The position numbers and the translations under genes are program-made. From Rhodoflexus caldus (lineage in GTDB: Bacteria > Bacteroidota > Bacteroidia > Cytophagales > Thermoflexibacteraceae), in NCBI RefSeq assembly GCF_021206925.1, contig NZ_JAJPRF010000005.1, positions 1 through 64,000 on the forward strand: a stretch of 64,000 nt of DNA. Direction: 5' to 3'. The notes under the pieces are model-generated. The model was not told the DNA's origin. It saw only the letters and a program-made list of their open reading frames with translations, and ran no database searches. Of the stretch, positions 44,723 through 55,514 are shown in pieces. Numbering within the stretch: position 1 is the first letter of the stretch; every line of letters starts with the position of its first letter.

Positions 44723-46312
44723 ATGAAAGCCTTCGCCGAACTTTTTGCCGAATTGGACACCACCAACAAGACCAACGCCAAATTAGACATTTTGAAAAAA
44801 TATTTGGCAGAAGCGCCCGATGAGGATAAACTCTGGTTGCTGGCATTGTTTGGCGGCAAGCGTCCACGCAGGCAGGTAACAACCACGCAATTGCGCCAAT
44901 GGGCGGCAGAGGCGGCAGGTATTCCCGATTGGCTGTTTGAGGAAAGCTATCACATCACGGGCGACTTGGCAGAAACCCTTTCACTGATTCTTCCCCCGCC
45001 CGTAAGAACTCACAATCAGACACTTAGCCAATGGATCGACTTTCTGCAATCTTTGGGCGAATTAGATGAGGAAAGCAAAAAAGCCAACTTGATGGAAGCC
45101 TTTGAACAGCTTTCCGAACGGGAACGCTTTGTGTTCATCAAACTGATAACGGGTGGTTTTCGCATCGGCATTTCGCAGCAGCTCATCACTCGCGCCGTTG
45201 CCGAAGTCTGTCAATTGGACAAGGCAGAGGTAGCCCACCGCCTCACGGGCGATTGGCATCCGCAGCAAATCACATTCCGCCAACTGATTTTTGGCGAAAA
45301 TATTACCGAATCTGCCTCTAAACCCTATCCTTTTTGTCTGGCGCACCCACTGGATGAAGAAAAAATCAGCGAATTGGGCGCACCCGACGAATGGCTGGCA
45401 GAGTGGAAATGGGACGGCATCCGCGGACAAGTCATTGTACGCCAAAGTCAAATTTTCATCTGGACGCGGGGCGAAGAACTTGTTACCGACAAATACCCTG
45501 AACTTACGCCACTTGCCGCCATGCCCGTTCCCTGCGTGCTGGACGGTGAACTGATGGCATGGCAGAACAATGCCCCCCTACCCTTCGCCGAACTGCAAAA
45601 GCGCATCGGCAGGAAAACCGTCAGCAAAAAACTGCTCTCGGAAGTGCCCGTCGTGTTTCTGGCTTACGACCTGTTGGAATACGAAGGCAGCGACATCCGC
45701 AACCGACCGCTGGCAGAACGGCGGCAACTGTTGGAACAACTCATTGCTCAAAGCGCGCATCCCGCGTTGCGCATTTCGCCGACCGTCGGTTTTCGGTCGT
45801 GGGATGAATTGGCAGCCATGCGCCGAACCGCCCGCGAACATGCCGCCGAAGGGTTGATGCTGAAAAAATTGTCAAGCACCTACCAAACGGGGCGCGTGCG
45901 CGGGCATTGGTGGAAATGGAAAGTGCAGCCGCTCAGCATAGACGGCGTGCTGATTTACGCCCAAAAAGGACACGGCAGGCGTGCCACACTCTACACCGAC
46001 TACACCTTTGGCGTTTGGGACGGCGATAAACTCGTTACTTTTGCCAAAGCCTATTCGGGCTTGACCGACCAAGAAATCGCCCAAGTGGATGCTTTTGTCA
46101 AAAAAAACACTTTGGAAAAGTTCGGTCCCGTGCGAACCGTTAAGCCCGAACTTGTATTTGAAATCGGATTTGAGGGCATTCAGTCGTCCAACCGCCACAA
46201 GAGCGGCGTAGCCTTGCGTTTTCCGCGCATTTTGCGCTGGCGCACCGACAAAAAGCCCGAAGATGCCAACACGCTGGCAGACTTGCAGGCGCTGGCGGCT
46301 GCGTTTAAGTGA
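44723..46312 (+). CDS. ATP-dependent DNA ligase
   Basis: 529 residues. N-terminal helical DNA-binding domain (about 1-200, FIKLITGGFRIGISQQL), adenylation domain with the lysine nucleophile in EWKWDGIRGQ near 230, motif III LDGELMAW, motif IV AEGLMLKKL, motif V WWKWK, and an OB-fold end (TVKPELVFEIGFEGIQSS, then GVALRFPRI). It seals nicks using ATP, unlike the NAD-dependent LigA that bacteria use for replication, so it is an accessory repair ligase. Relatives often sit with an Lhr-like helicase and an exonuclease. Here the only partner is the ATPase-nuclease protein, one base upstream. Confidence 0.95.
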   Translation: MKAFAELFAELDTTNKTNAKLDILKKYLAEAPDEDKLWLLALFGGKRPRRQVTTTQLRQWAAEAAGIPDWLFEESYHITGDLAETLSLILPPPVRTHNQTLSQWIDFLQSLGELDEESKKANLMEAFEQLSERERFVFIKLITGGFRIGISQQLITRAVAEVCQLDKAEVAHRLTGDWHPQQITFRQLIFGENITESASKPYPFCLAHPLDEEKISELGAPDEWLAEWKWDGIRGQVIVRQSQIFIWTRGEELVTDKYPELTPLAAMPVPCVLDGELMAWQNNAPLPFAELQKRIGRKTVSKKLLSEVPVVFLAYDLLEYEGSDIRNRPLAERRQLLEQLIAQSAHPALRISPTVGFRSWDELAAMRRTAREHAAEGLMLKKLSSTYQTGRVRGHWWKWKVQPLSIDGVLIYAQKGHGRRATLYTDYTFGVWDGDKLVTFAKAYSGLTDQEIAQVDAFVKKNTLEKFGPVRTVKPELVFEIGFEGIQSSNRHKSGVALRFPRILRWRTDKKPEDANTLADLQALAAAFK

Positions 46313-46361
46313 TGGAACATAAGAACACGGATTGCAGGCAGATATACACAAACCTGACAGG

Positions 46362-46391
46362 TTTTAAATAACCGTTTTTCAATAATTTACA
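46362..46391. repeat. 30-bp intergenic repeat, copy 2
   Basis: 28 of 30 bases identical to 433-462, same orientation. It sits between the two arms of the family B repeat, as if inserted there. Confidence 0.6.
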
Positions 46392-46401
46392 CAGACATTT
46401 T

Positions 46402-46422
46402 TCGCAAACAACTTGCGATTTT
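46402..46422 (+). terminator. Terminator of the ligase transcript
   Basis: TCGCAA (46402-46407) pairs with TTGCGA (46413-46418), 5-base loop, then TTTT. Short stem, so moderate strength. Confidence 0.5.
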
Positions 46423-46496
46423 GTATAACACAGATTTACGCGGAATAAAAATGAAAAAATCGGCGTTTATCTGCTGATATCCGCGTGCTTGTACAA

Positions 46497-47003
46497 TCAC
46501 CCTTGCCCTTCTTCCACTGCAAACCGCATAATTTCCATGCGTTGGATGGTATCGCCTGCGCGGAGACGGCTCATCACCGTGCCGCCTGCCGTAATTTTGG
46601 CAAAAGCGGGGCACGAACCTTCCAAATAGGCGGCATTGCGCCTGCTCAAGCAGATAAAAAATTGAGAACCAATCAGATGCGGGGCAGTGTGCGGCATGGC
46701 AAGTACGCCGTCATCCAGTGGGATATTGCAGGACTCTTGGCTGATATGCCCAATGCCCGGGGCTGTTCCCATGCCGTTGTTATAGGGGCAACCTGCCTGT
46801 ATGAGCACTTCGGGAATATGCCGAAAAAATTGCAAACCGTTGTAGAACTCACTCTGCACCAATCGTATAAAATGTGCCGTTGTAACAGGCATGTCATCGG
46901 TCAGCAAATCGGCTTCCATCATCCCTTTGGAGGTATAAATACGCACAACGGTGCGCATTTCGCCGCTACCGTCTGATTCTTCTTTTTTGAACAGTCCGAA
47001 CAT
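46497..47003 (-). CDS. Cyclophilin-type peptidyl-prolyl isomerase
   Basis: 168 residues, cytoplasmic (no signal peptide). Cyclophilin landmarks: FYNGLQFFRHIPEVLIQAGCP, which keeps the catalytic arginine and the glutamine of the FHRxxxxFxxQ region, IGSQFFICLS, and LEGSCPAFAKITAGGTVMSRL. The N-terminal MFGLFKKEESDGSGEM is an extension of about 15 residues before the first strand. The loop GIGHISQES is shorter and more divergent than in PpiB. It should speed proline isomerisation in folding; client unknown. The start is divergent from the transporter gene. Confidence 0.87.
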   Translation of the reverse strand: MFGLFKKEESDGSGEMRTVVRIYTSKGMMEADLLTDDMPVTTAHFIRLVQSEFYNGLQFFRHIPEVLIQAGCPYNNGMGTAPGIGHISQESCNIPLDDGVLAMPHTAPHLIGSQFFICLSRRNAAYLEGSCPAFAKITAGGTVMSRLRAGDTIQRMEIMRFAVEEGQG

Positions 47004-47171
47004 GGGTTTTGCAAAATTTTATCGGATGAATGGTAAAACTCATACCCTGCATAGCAAAGGGGCTGCGAATCCTTCGCCATGCATTCATGCAAATTTGAAC
47101 ATATAATCTCAACTTTTCAGACAGGCTTTTCGGGCGACCGCCGTAATTTTGCCGCCCAATCCCGATTTATC

Positions 47172-48062
47172 ATGCTGTTTTTGCTGCTTTCCGCGCTTTG
47201 TTCCGCTGCTCTAATGCTGGTTTTCAAGGCTTTTGAAAAATGGGGCGTAAACGTTTGGCAGGGCGTTACTTTTAACTACATCGTCTGCGTACTGACGGGC
47301 AGCCTTGTATTTATGACGCAATTCGGAGAGCCTGCGGCAGTTTTGAGCAACTCTTGGCAGTGGTTCTATCCGGCAGGCGTGTTGGGCGTACTTTTCTTTA
47401 CAGGCTTCTCATTATCAGGCTTTTCTACGCAAAAAGCAGGCGTAACCGTTACTACGCTGGCAGCCAAAATGTCATTGATTGTGCCCGTTCTTTTCAACGT
47501 GCTGTTTGTGCCGGGCAACCAACTTACGCCTTTGGCTTATGCAGGCATTGTATTGACTTTTCCTGCCTTGTGGCTGGCAAGTGCCAAAAAAGAAGAGGCG
47601 CGCTCAAAAAATTTACAACCAAGAGGCATAGCAGCCGTTATATTGCCCGTGCTGGTGTTTATTTCGGGCGGAGTTGTAGATACGACCATCAATTGGTCTA
47701 ACGGAGGGCTGCAAGGCGAAGCACAACAGGCATTATTTTCTATCGCATCTTTTGGCGCGGCAGCCGTATCGGGGCTTATCGTGCTGATTTTCAGAATCAT
47801 CAAAACAGGTGAGCGCATTCATTGGCGCAACGTAGTCGGTGGAATTGCGCTGGGCGTACCCAATTACTTTTCCGTTTACCTGCTTTTGCAGGCGCTTTCT
47901 GCCTTCGGCAACAACGGAGCTTGGCTCTTTCCTCTGTACAACATTCTCATCATCCTGACAGCCTCCGCTGCCTCTGCCCGCCTGTTTGGCGAAAAACTGA
48001 CACGCACGAACCTCATCGGAATGGCATTGGCAATGATTGCCCTGACACTTTTGGCAGTGTGA
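47172..48062 (+). CDS. EamA/DMT-family transporter
   Basis: About 296 residues from ATG 47172, the first in-frame ATG that opens directly into a membrane segment (FLLLSALCSAALMLVF). Ten hydrophobic segments in two halves fit the 10-TM drug/metabolite transporter fold. The linker after helix 5 is basic and acidic (SAKKEEARSKN). The last helix pair, GMALAMIALTLLAV, is typical. Substrate unknown. A perfect -7 box TAATTTTG lies at 47144-47151. Confidence 0.82.
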   Translation: MLFLLLSALCSAALMLVFKAFEKWGVNVWQGVTFNYIVCVLTGSLVFMTQFGEPAAVLSNSWQWFYPAGVLGVLFFTGFSLSGFSTQKAGVTVTTLAAKMSLIVPVLFNVLFVPGNQLTPLAYAGIVLTFPALWLASAKKEEARSKNLQPRGIAAVILPVLVFISGGVVDTTINWSNGGLQGEAQQALFSIASFGAAAVSGLIVLIFRIIKTGERIHWRNVVGGIALGVPNYFSVYLLLQALSAFGNNGAWLFPLYNILIILTASAASARLFGEKLTRTNLIGMALAMIALTLLAV

Positions 48063-48159
48063 AACGAAATCTGTCAGACAAAAGTTTCCAAAATCTGAAA
48101 AAATGTCAGGTTTTTGGGGTAAAAATTTGAGTGGCATTAAAACTGATAAATAAGAGCGT

Positions 48160-48187
48160 GGATAGCAATTCGGACAGCCCGCTATCC
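48160..48187. promoter_or_regulatory. Inverted repeat upstream of groES
   Basis: GGATAGC (48160-48166) and GCTATCC (48181-48187), 14-base spacer, 44 bases ahead of the groES ATG. It is not the CIRCE/HrcA operator. It could be a heat-shock operator or an mRNA leader hairpin. Confidence 0.35.
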
Positions 48188-48230
48188 GACCGTTAATTTC
48201 GTTTTTGTTATCACTCAAATATTTAAAACT

Positions 48231-48509
48231 ATGGCAGAAATTAAAATCAGACCTCTGGCAGACCGCGTGCTGGTAGAACCTGCACCGGCAGAAGAGAAAA
48301 CCGCTTCAGGTATCATTATCCCTGACACTGCAAAAGAGAAGCCTCAGCGCGGCTCTGTAGTGGCAGTAGGTACAGGCAAAAAAGATGAGCCGATGACCGT
48401 AAAAGTTGGTGATTCTGTATTGTACGGAAAATATGCCGGCACCGAAATCACCGTAGACGGCAAAGAGTACCTCATCATGCGTGAGTCTGATATTTTTGCA
48501 ATCCTCTAA
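48231..48509 (+). CDS. groES: Co-chaperonin GroES
   Basis: The 92-residue lid of the GroEL chamber. Typical features: [12 protein letters not shown] at the start, the mobile loop [29 protein letters not shown], and [23 protein letters not shown]. It is followed by groEL after 64 bases in the usual order. Codons lean to GTT, GCT and GGT compared with neighbouring genes, as expected for high expression. Confidence 0.98.
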   Translation: MAEIKIRPLADRVLVEPAPAEEKTASGIIIPDTAKEKPQRGSVVAVGTGKKDEPMTVKVGDSVLYGKYAGTEITVDGKEYLIMRESDIFAIL

Positions 48510-48546
48510 TCTTTAAACAACAGTTTTTCAATTTCATTGAAGTTGA

Positions 48547-50205
<1,659 letters not shown>

Positions 50206-50231
50206 GCCGTAAAGCAACAATAAATAATAGC

Positions 50232-50263
50232 AAAAAGCCATCCTGTTTTGGGGTGGCTTTTTT
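50232..50263. terminator. Terminator after groEL
   Basis: AAAAAGCCA (50232-50240) pairs with TGGCTTTTTT (50254-50263), with CC/GG and one wobble closing the inner stem. Runs of A and T on both sides let it work on either strand. Confidence 0.85.
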
Positions 50264-50267
50264 ATTT

Positions 50268-50320
50268 GCAATTGCCAAAGTGTCAAGCAGTTTTTCGTGC
50301 TTCAATACTTTGGCAATTGC
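50268..50320. repeat. Long hairpin between groEL and gltX
   Basis: GCAATTGCCAAAG (50268-50280) and CTTTGGCAATTGC (50308-50320) are perfect 13-base arms; CAAGCA and TGCTTC inside nearly pair too. No T-run follows on either strand, so it is not a normal terminator. It could protect the 3' ends of the convergent groEL and gltX mRNAs. The repeated 15-mer ATTGAAAATCAATAA follows at 50332-50346. Confidence 0.6.
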
Positions 50321-50372
50321 GCAGCTATTCCATTGAAAATCAATAATTTTCGGAATGGCGGGAGACAATCTG

Positions 50373-51902
50373 TCAGGCCAATGCTTTCACGGCTGTTTCT
50401 ATGCGGCGAATCGTTTCTTCGCGACCGCAAATGGTGAGTATGTCCATCAGGTCGGGGCCGCCGCCGCTGCCTGTCATTGCCAGCCGCAGCGCAGGCATTA
50501 CAGGCCCGGGCTTCATACCCAATTGCGCCAGCAGGTCATTCAGGGAAGTTTTAACGGCTGCCGGAGTAAACTCTCCTTGCCAGCCTTTCAGCAACTCTGC
50601 AAAAGCAGTGAGCGCTTTTGCCGCATCGGCAGTCCATTTTTTGGCAACGGTTTCCGCATCGTAGGCAACAGGTGCCTCGAAGAAAAAGCGCCCTGCACTT
50701 ACCAACTCATGGATAAAAGTAATCCGCTCTTTCATCGCACGGGCTACCAGCACAGCTTTTTCATTGGAGCACATAAGCCCTTGTTTGTCAAGCTCTTGCA
50801 ATAAAAATCCCGCCAGTTGCTCATCGCTCATCTCTTTGATGTATTGCTGATTGTACCACTTAGCTTTGTTGATATCGAACTTGGCACCGGACTTATTCAC
50901 GCGCTCCAGCGAGAAGGCAGCAATGAGTTCTTCCATGCTGAATATTTCCTGTTCCGTACCCGGATTCCAGCCCAAAAGTGCAAGAAAGTTCACCAATGCC
51001 TCAGGCAAGTAGCCGTCTTCGCGGAAACCTCGCGAGCTTTCGCCTGTTTCGGGGTTGTTCCATTGCAGCGGAAATACGGCAAAACCGTGCTTGTCGCCGT
51101 CGCGTTTGCTGAGCTTGCCTTCACCTTCGGGTTTGAGCAGCAGCGGCAGGTGCGCAAATTGGGGCATGGTGCTTTCCCAACCGAAAGCGCGGTAAAGCAG
51201 CACGTGCAACGGTGCAGAGGGCAACCACTCTTCGCCGCGAATGACGTGCGAAATCTCCATCAGGTGGTCATCTACTACGTTGGCCAAATGGTAAGTCGGC
51301 ATACCGTCCGATTTCATCAGCACCTTATCATCTATCGTGCTCGATTGCACAACCACATGCCCGCGAATAAGGTCTGTAAAGCGAATCTCCTCTTTTAAAG
51401 GCACTTTCAGGCGAATTACGTAAGGTTCGCCCGACGCAATGCGCCGCTGAACTTCATCGGCCGAAAGCGTAAGAGAGTTTTTCATCTGCATACGCATCAC
51501 ACCATTGTACTGAAAATCAACCTTTTCGGCTTTGAGGCGTTCGCGCATGGCTTCTAACTCTTCGGGGGTGTCAAAAGCGTAATAGGCATTTCCGCTGTCG
51601 AGCAACTGCTGTGCATATTGCATGTACAGCGCTTTGCGCTCACTCTGCCGATAGGGCGCATGAGCACCGCCGTGCCATGGGCTTTCGTCTAACTGAATGC
51701 CGCACCACTCCAACGAGCGACGGATGTAATCTTCCGCACCGGGAACAAAACGGGTTTGGTCGGTATCTTCTATCCGCAAAATCATCGTGCCGCCTGTATG
51801 GCGTGCCAGCAGATAGTTGTAAAGAGCGGTGCGTACACCGCCAATATGCAAAGGCCCCGTCGGACTGGGGGCAAAACGGACTCTTACCGGACGGTCTGTC
51901 AT
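50373..51902 (-). CDS. gltX: Glutamyl-tRNA synthetase
   Basis: About 509 residues from ATG 51902; the frame upstream offers only TTG. Class I synthetase that loads glutamate on tRNA-Glu. HIGH motif as PLHIGGVRTAL, KMSKS motif as KLSKRDGD, plus RIEDTDQTRF and VIRGEEWLPS. The C-terminal helical anticodon-binding domain (about 340-509) is complete. A perfect -7 box TAAATTTG lies on the minus strand at 51936-51929, 26 bases ahead of the ATG, so it is probably transcribed alone. Confidence 0.97.
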   Translation of the reverse strand: MTDRPVRVRFAPSPTGPLHIGGVRTALYNYLLARHTGGTMILRIEDTDQTRFVPGAEDYIRRSLEWCGIQLDESPWHGGAHAPYRQSERKALYMQYAQQLLDSGNAYYAFDTPEELEAMRERLKAEKVDFQYNGVMRMQMKNSLTLSADEVQRRIASGEPYVIRLKVPLKEEIRFTDLIRGHVVVQSSTIDDKVLMKSDGMPTYHLANVVDDHLMEISHVIRGEEWLPSAPLHVLLYRAFGWESTMPQFAHLPLLLKPEGEGKLSKRDGDKHGFAVFPLQWNNPETGESSRGFREDGYLPEALVNFLALLGWNPGTEQEIFSMEELIAAFSLERVNKSGAKFDINKAKWYNQQYIKEMSDEQLAGFLLQELDKQGLMCSNEKAVLVARAMKERITFIHELVSAGRFFFEAPVAYDAETVAKKWTADAAKALTAFAELLKGWQGEFTPAAVKTSLNDLLAQLGMKPGPVMPALRLAMTGSGGGPDLMDILTICGREETIRRIETAVKALA

Positions 51903-51949
51903 AGGATGAACCAATCAAAATTGAGGGGCAAATTTAGGGTGAAAAGTTG

Positions 51950-53059
51950 TTATATGCTGAGTCTTCGTCTGCGTGCCGTTATTTCCCAAACAGCGGTCAT
52001 TTGCCCATTCTCAATACAATAGGCTTCATCATACAGATTTACCGTCGGGCATACGTGATAGGGCACACCGTACAATACATCACCAACCTTCCATTTTTCC
52101 CAATCGGCTACGCGAACAACGCCGTGTTCTTCGCTTTGGCTGATGAGTTCATAGTCGGAAAGATTCAAAAATCGGATGCGCCTGTCCATCGGATTTTCGG
52201 CAGCAATGGCCTTATGCCCCATATCCACAGACAACAGGCCGGGAGCGGGTTTGGAGATAATGCGGGTCAGTACTAATGCCGCATACTGAAAAGGCTGTTC
52301 GGTGAGTGTATCGCCATAGCCCCAATCCCAAAGTACGCAGGTGCCCGGGCTGCAATACACATCCTCGCGCAGGCGATGTGCGGTGTAGGCAGGTGTTCCT
52401 CCTGCAATCAGTATCGGTACTTTTTCGCCTGTCTGTTCTAATCGGCGGATAATTTCTTCCACCGACAAAAAAACGCTGTCAATTTTTTCTTTCCTTGTTT
52501 GAAAGTCTGCATCGCGGATGTGGCCGTCGTAGGCATGAATGCCTTCACAGCAGATGCCTGCGGTACGGTTAATTTGCCGATAAAGCTCAACAGCCTCATT
52601 ATCAGGTAAATGCCCCGAGCGATTCATGCCGTTGTTAATGTCCAGCAGGGTGCATGCGGTTTTGCCTGCCGCGCTGAATATCTGCGCCAATTCCTGTGCG
52701 GTCGGGAAGTTATCAACCAATGAATAAAACACCGTGTCGGGAAATTTTTCCGTGAGTTGCAAAAGTCGCTGCCTTTTCGGGCCGACCAATTGGTGTGCAA
52801 TAACGATTTGCCGACCGCCATTTGCCGCTGTCATTTCAGCTTCGGCAATGGTAGCGCATTTGAATGAGGTAATACCCTTTGCAACCATCATTTGCACAAC
52901 GGCAGGCATTTTATTGGTTTTTACATGGACAAAAAGTCGCTCAGGACTGCCTGCCAGCGCAATCATCTGCGCGATGTTGTGCTGCACCCGCTCTTTGTAA
53001 ATCAGCAGCGAGGGGCTGTCCAATGCGGAAGTATCCGCTATTTCAAACCATTGGGGCAT
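51950..53059 (-). CDS. D-threonine aldolase-type PLP enzyme (alanine racemase fold)
   Basis: 369 residues. N-terminal PLP barrel with the Schiff-base lysine in LFVHVKTNKM, TSFKCATIAEAEM, LLDINNGMNRSG and IAGGTPAY. C-terminal beta domain has the metal site region SEEHGVVRV and PYHVCPTVNLYD. These fit fold-type III D-threonine aldolases and D-3-hydroxyaspartate or D-serine dehydratases, which need PLP and a divalent metal. It probably splits a D-3-hydroxyamino acid to glycine and an aldehyde; exact substrate not readable. The gene has an unusual structured leader just upstream. Confidence 0.87.
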   Translation of the reverse strand: MPQWFEIADTSALDSPSLLIYKERVQHNIAQMIALAGSPERLFVHVKTNKMPAVVQMMVAKGITSFKCATIAEAEMTAANGGRQIVIAHQLVGPKRQRLLQLTEKFPDTVFYSLVDNFPTAQELAQIFSAAGKTACTLLDINNGMNRSGHLPDNEAVELYRQINRTAGICCEGIHAYDGHIRDADFQTRKEKIDSVFLSVEEIIRRLEQTGEKVPILIAGGTPAYTAHRLREDVYCSPGTCVLWDWGYGDTLTEQPFQYAALVLTRIISKPAPGLLSVDMGHKAIAAENPMDRRIRFLNLSDYELISQSEEHGVVRVADWEKWKVGDVLYGVPYHVCPTVNLYDEAYCIENGQMTAVWEITARRRRLSI

Positions 53060-53064
53060 AAGTA

Positions 53065-53150
53065 AATCGGTTTTATTGACATGGTAATCGGTTTAGGCCG
53101 TGATGCAGGGATTCCGTGCTTCCGATTAGCCGCAGCACCGAATCAGGCCT
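53065..53150 (-). promoter_or_regulatory. Hairpin and phased direct repeats ahead of the D-threonine-aldolase-like gene
   Basis: GATTCCGTGC (53110-53119) pairs with GCACCGAATC (53135-53144) at 9 of 10 positions, enclosed by AGGCC (53095-53099) with GGCCT (53146-53150). Between this hairpin and the ATG at 53059 the sequence AATCGGTTT occurs twice (53065-53073 and 53086-53094), exactly 21 bases or two helix turns apart. It could be a structured leader or a repressor site. The remaining part of the gap (53151-53258) shows nothing clear. Confidence 0.4.
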
Positions 53151-53258
53151 CATAAAATGATTCCATTTTTCAAGGTCGTGAGCCGCGCAGTCTTTATGGA
53201 TAGAGTCGTGATTGCACAATTGAACTTTGGAAATCTGTAAAAAATATCGGCGATGGCC

Positions 53259-54755
53259 TTACTCTACTGCCTTTGTCCAGTTCATGGTGCGCTTTACTGC
53301 TTCCTGCCAACCCATGTAGCGCTTGTCGGCTTCGTAGCTGTTGAGTTGCGGGCGGAAATTGCGTTCTACCTTCCACAGGGCAGCGATTTGTTCTTTTGTC
53401 CACAAGCCAATGCCGATACCTGCCAGAAAGGCTGCACCGCGCGCCGCACTTTCAATAACATCGGGGCGCTGCACTTCTACCCCCAACACGTCGGCCTGAA
53501 ACTGCATCAGCAAGTTATTGGCAGAAGCGCCGCCATCTACGCGGAGGGCTTTCAGCGAAACTTTGTCGTCCTTGGTCATAGCGTCCAGCACGTCGCGGGT
53601 CTGATAGGCCAGCGATTCCAGCGTGGCACGCACAATATGCGATTTGGTAGTGCCGCGGGTCAGCCCGAAAATGGCACCGCGTGCATACATATCCCAGTAG
53701 GGCGTACCCAAGCCCGCAAAGGCCGGCACTACATACACGCCGTCGGAATGGGGGACTTTGGCTGCAAAGTGTTCGGAATCAGCGGCTTCATCAATCAGTT
53801 TGAGGCCGTCGCGCAGCCATTGAATGGCCGCCCCCGCTATGAAAATGCTGCCTTCCAGTGCGTATTCTACCTGATTATCAATACCCCATGCAATGGTGGT
53901 AATCAACCCGTGTTTTGATTTGACGGGTTGCTTGCCTGTATTTTTCAGCAGGAAGCAGCCTGTTCCGTAGGTGTTTTTTGCCATGCCGGGCTGGAAACAG
54001 GCATGACCGAAAAGCGCTGCCTGCTGGTCGCCTGCTACGCCCGTAATTGGTATTTCGGCACCATCAAACAGCGATTTGTCCGTTGTGTCAAAGCTGCCTG
54101 CCGATGGGCGCACCTCGGGCAGCATCGCACGGGGAATGTTCAAATGGTCTAACAGGGTTTGATCCCAGTCTAAGTTGCGGATGTTGTACAACATCGTGCG
54201 CGAAGCATTGGAGTAGTCGGTGGCATGCACCCAGCCCTTGGTCAAGTTCCAGATGAGCCAAGTGTCTATGGTGCCGAAAAGAATTTCTCCTGCTTCTGCT
54301 TTTTGCCTGAGTTCGGGGTAGGTATCCAGAATCCAAGCGAGTTTGGTGGCAGAAAAGTACGCATCGGCAACCAATCCGGTGTTTTCGCGGATGTAAGGCT
54401 CCATGCCTTCGTTTTTGAGGCGGTCGCAAAGTTCTGCGGTGCGGCGGTCTTGCCAAACGATGGCGTTGTAAACAGGCTCGCCGGTTGCTTTATTCCACAC
54501 AACAGTGGTTTCTCGCTGGTTGGTGATGCCAATGGCGCTGATGTCGGAAAATTGCAGCATTGACTGTTGCACTGCGTCTTTCATGGTCTGCAACTGGGTG
54601 TTCCAGATTTCAATGGGGTCGTGTTCTACCCATCCCGGGCGGGGGTAAATCTGGCGGAACTCTTTCTGCCCGATGCCAACCATACGCCCGTTTTCATCAA
54701 AAATGATGCTTCGGCAACTGGTTGTACCTTGGTCAATGCTGAGGATGTACTTCAT
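53259..54755 (-). CDS. glpK: Glycerol kinase
   Basis: 498 residues of the FGGY family. Phosphorylates glycerol to glycerol 3-phosphate with ATP. Landmarks: N-terminal [56 protein letters not shown]-like [37 protein letters not shown] and [17 protein letters not shown]. No glpF, glpD or glpR lies nearby. It starts 1 base beyond the lipoprotein stop, making it the last gene of an operon with mrp, a NifU-like gene and a lipoprotein, which is an unusual setting. Confidence 0.97.
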   Translation of the reverse strand: MKYILSIDQGTTSCRSIIFDENGRMVGIGQKEFRQIYPRPGWVEHDPIEIWNTQLQTMKDAVQQSMLQFSDISAIGITNQRETTVVWNKATGEPVYNAIVWQDRRTAELCDRLKNEGMEPYIRENTGLVADAYFSATKLAWILDTYPELRQKAEAGEILFGTIDTWLIWNLTKGWVHATDYSNASRTMLYNIRNLDWDQTLLDHLNIPRAMLPEVRPSAGSFDTTDKSLFDGAEIPITGVAGDQQAALFGHACFQPGMAKNTYGTGCFLLKNTGKQPVKSKHGLITTIAWGIDNQVEYALEGSIFIAGAAIQWLRDGLKLIDEAADSEHFAAKVPHSDGVYVVPAFAGLGTPYWDMYARGAIFGLTRGTTKSHIVRATLESLAYQTRDVLDAMTKDDKVSLKALRVDGGASANNLLMQFQADVLGVEVQRPDVIESAARGAAFLAGIGIGLWTKEQIAALWKVERNFRPQLNSYEADKRYMGWQEAVKRTMNWTKAVE

Positions 54756-54756
54756 A

Positions 54757-55260
54757 TTACAAGCGGCGAATCATTTCTTTTTTATCCAGAACGATGCTCC
54801 ACATACCGATAAATTTGCCTTGGTGGCGTACCGGCGAGGTGTACAGCAACTGTTCGTTGCCTAATTTCTGAATATTTTCCGCAATTGCAATATTTTGCTG
54901 CACATTGTAGTTGTATGCCCTCCAAATTTCCTGTGCCTTTGGATGCAGGTCGGGCGTTTCGCGGCAGACAAAGCGGTACTCTGCTACTACTTCGTTGGTT
55001 AAAGCGCCGTTGATGCGGATACTGTCGCAATTGCCGCTTGCCGGTATTACCAGCAGCGGTTGCAACTGCGAAACGGCGCGAATGCCTTCTTCGGCGGCCA
55101 GCCCCATAATTTGCGCCTCGGTAACGCGTTTGAGTTTGCGTCCACGCATTTCTCGGGCAAGCGCATTGCGGTCTGTGCGGTCTTCTCTTTCACCGCAGGC
55201 AACTAAAAAAATAAGGATAAGCCATGCAAACTTGCAGGCATCAGACAATAGGCGCGGCAT
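54757..55260 (-). CDS. Lipoprotein with DUF3365-like domain
   Basis: 167 residues. Signal peptide ends IFLVAC with the lipid cysteine at about 22, followed by GEREDR, acidic as in some surface-export signals. The mature part contains [19 protein letters not shown] and [29 protein letters not shown]. This resembles the DUF3365/Tll0287 sensor-like domain, but the heme-type CxxCH is absent. It overlaps the end of the NifU-like gene by 20 bases and glpK starts 1 base after its stop, so it is tightly within the operon. Function unknown. Confidence 0.75.
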   Translation of the reverse strand: MPRLLSDACKFAWLILIFLVACGEREDRTDRNALAREMRGRKLKRVTEAQIMGLAAEEGIRAVSQLQPLLVIPASGNCDSIRINGALTNEVVAEYRFVCRETPDLHPKAQEIWRAYNYNVQQNIAIAENIQKLGNEQLLYTSPVRHQGKFIGMWSIVLDKKEMIRRL

Positions 55261-55504
55261 TGACTGCTATAACAGATTTAATTTCGGGCACATCTTTGAT
55301 AATCGCCTGTTCTACACCCGCTTTGAGTGTCATCATAGACATCGGGCAGGAACTGCACGAGCCGAGCAGTTCCAGAATAACGGTATTTTCAGAAGTGATT
55401 TCCAAAATTTTGACATTGCCGCCGTCTGCTTCCAAATAGGGGCGAATGGAGTCCAGCGCTTTGTCCACCCTTTCCAGTAAGTCTGTATTTGCTGATGTTT
55501 CCAT
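55241..55504 (-). CDS. NifU-like Fe-S scaffold (NFU domain)
   Basis: The 87-residue protein is a single NFU domain: DSIRPYLEADGGNVKILEI, then the cluster-binding LLGSCSSCPMSMMTLKAGVE with CxxC, and the final IKSVIAVNA. It should assemble or carry a 4Fe-4S cluster as a dimer. It lies 10 bases after mrp and overlaps the next gene by 20, consistent with an Fe-S maturation unit. Confidence 0.95.
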   Translation of the reverse strand: METSANTDLLERVDKALDSIRPYLEADGGNVKILEITSENTVILELLGSCSSCPMSMMTLKAGVEQAIIKDVPEIKSVIAVNAAPIV

Positions 55505-55514
55505 AATTGAAAAG

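Larger units (their letters stand above)
46322..46490. repeat. Dispersed repeat family B, second copy (interrupted)
   Basis: Left unit 46322-46345 (AACACGGATTGCAGGCAGAT) and right unit 46457-46490 (inverted: CACGCGGATATCAGCAGATA) match the arms of 35362-35448. About 110 bases separate them, holding a CCTGACAGG element, the 30-bp repeat and a terminator. Like the first copy it lies between convergent genes. Confidence 0.6.

Noticed and set aside
48063-48230. CIRCE operator (TTAGCACTC-N9-GAGTGCTAA) ahead of groES
   Set aside because: No match on either strand; only an unrelated GGATAGC/GCTATCC dyad is present.
53151-53258. Possible tRNA or other RNA gene in the gap before glpK
   Set aside because: No cloverleaf, no T-loop GTTCRA motif and no CCA end could be found.
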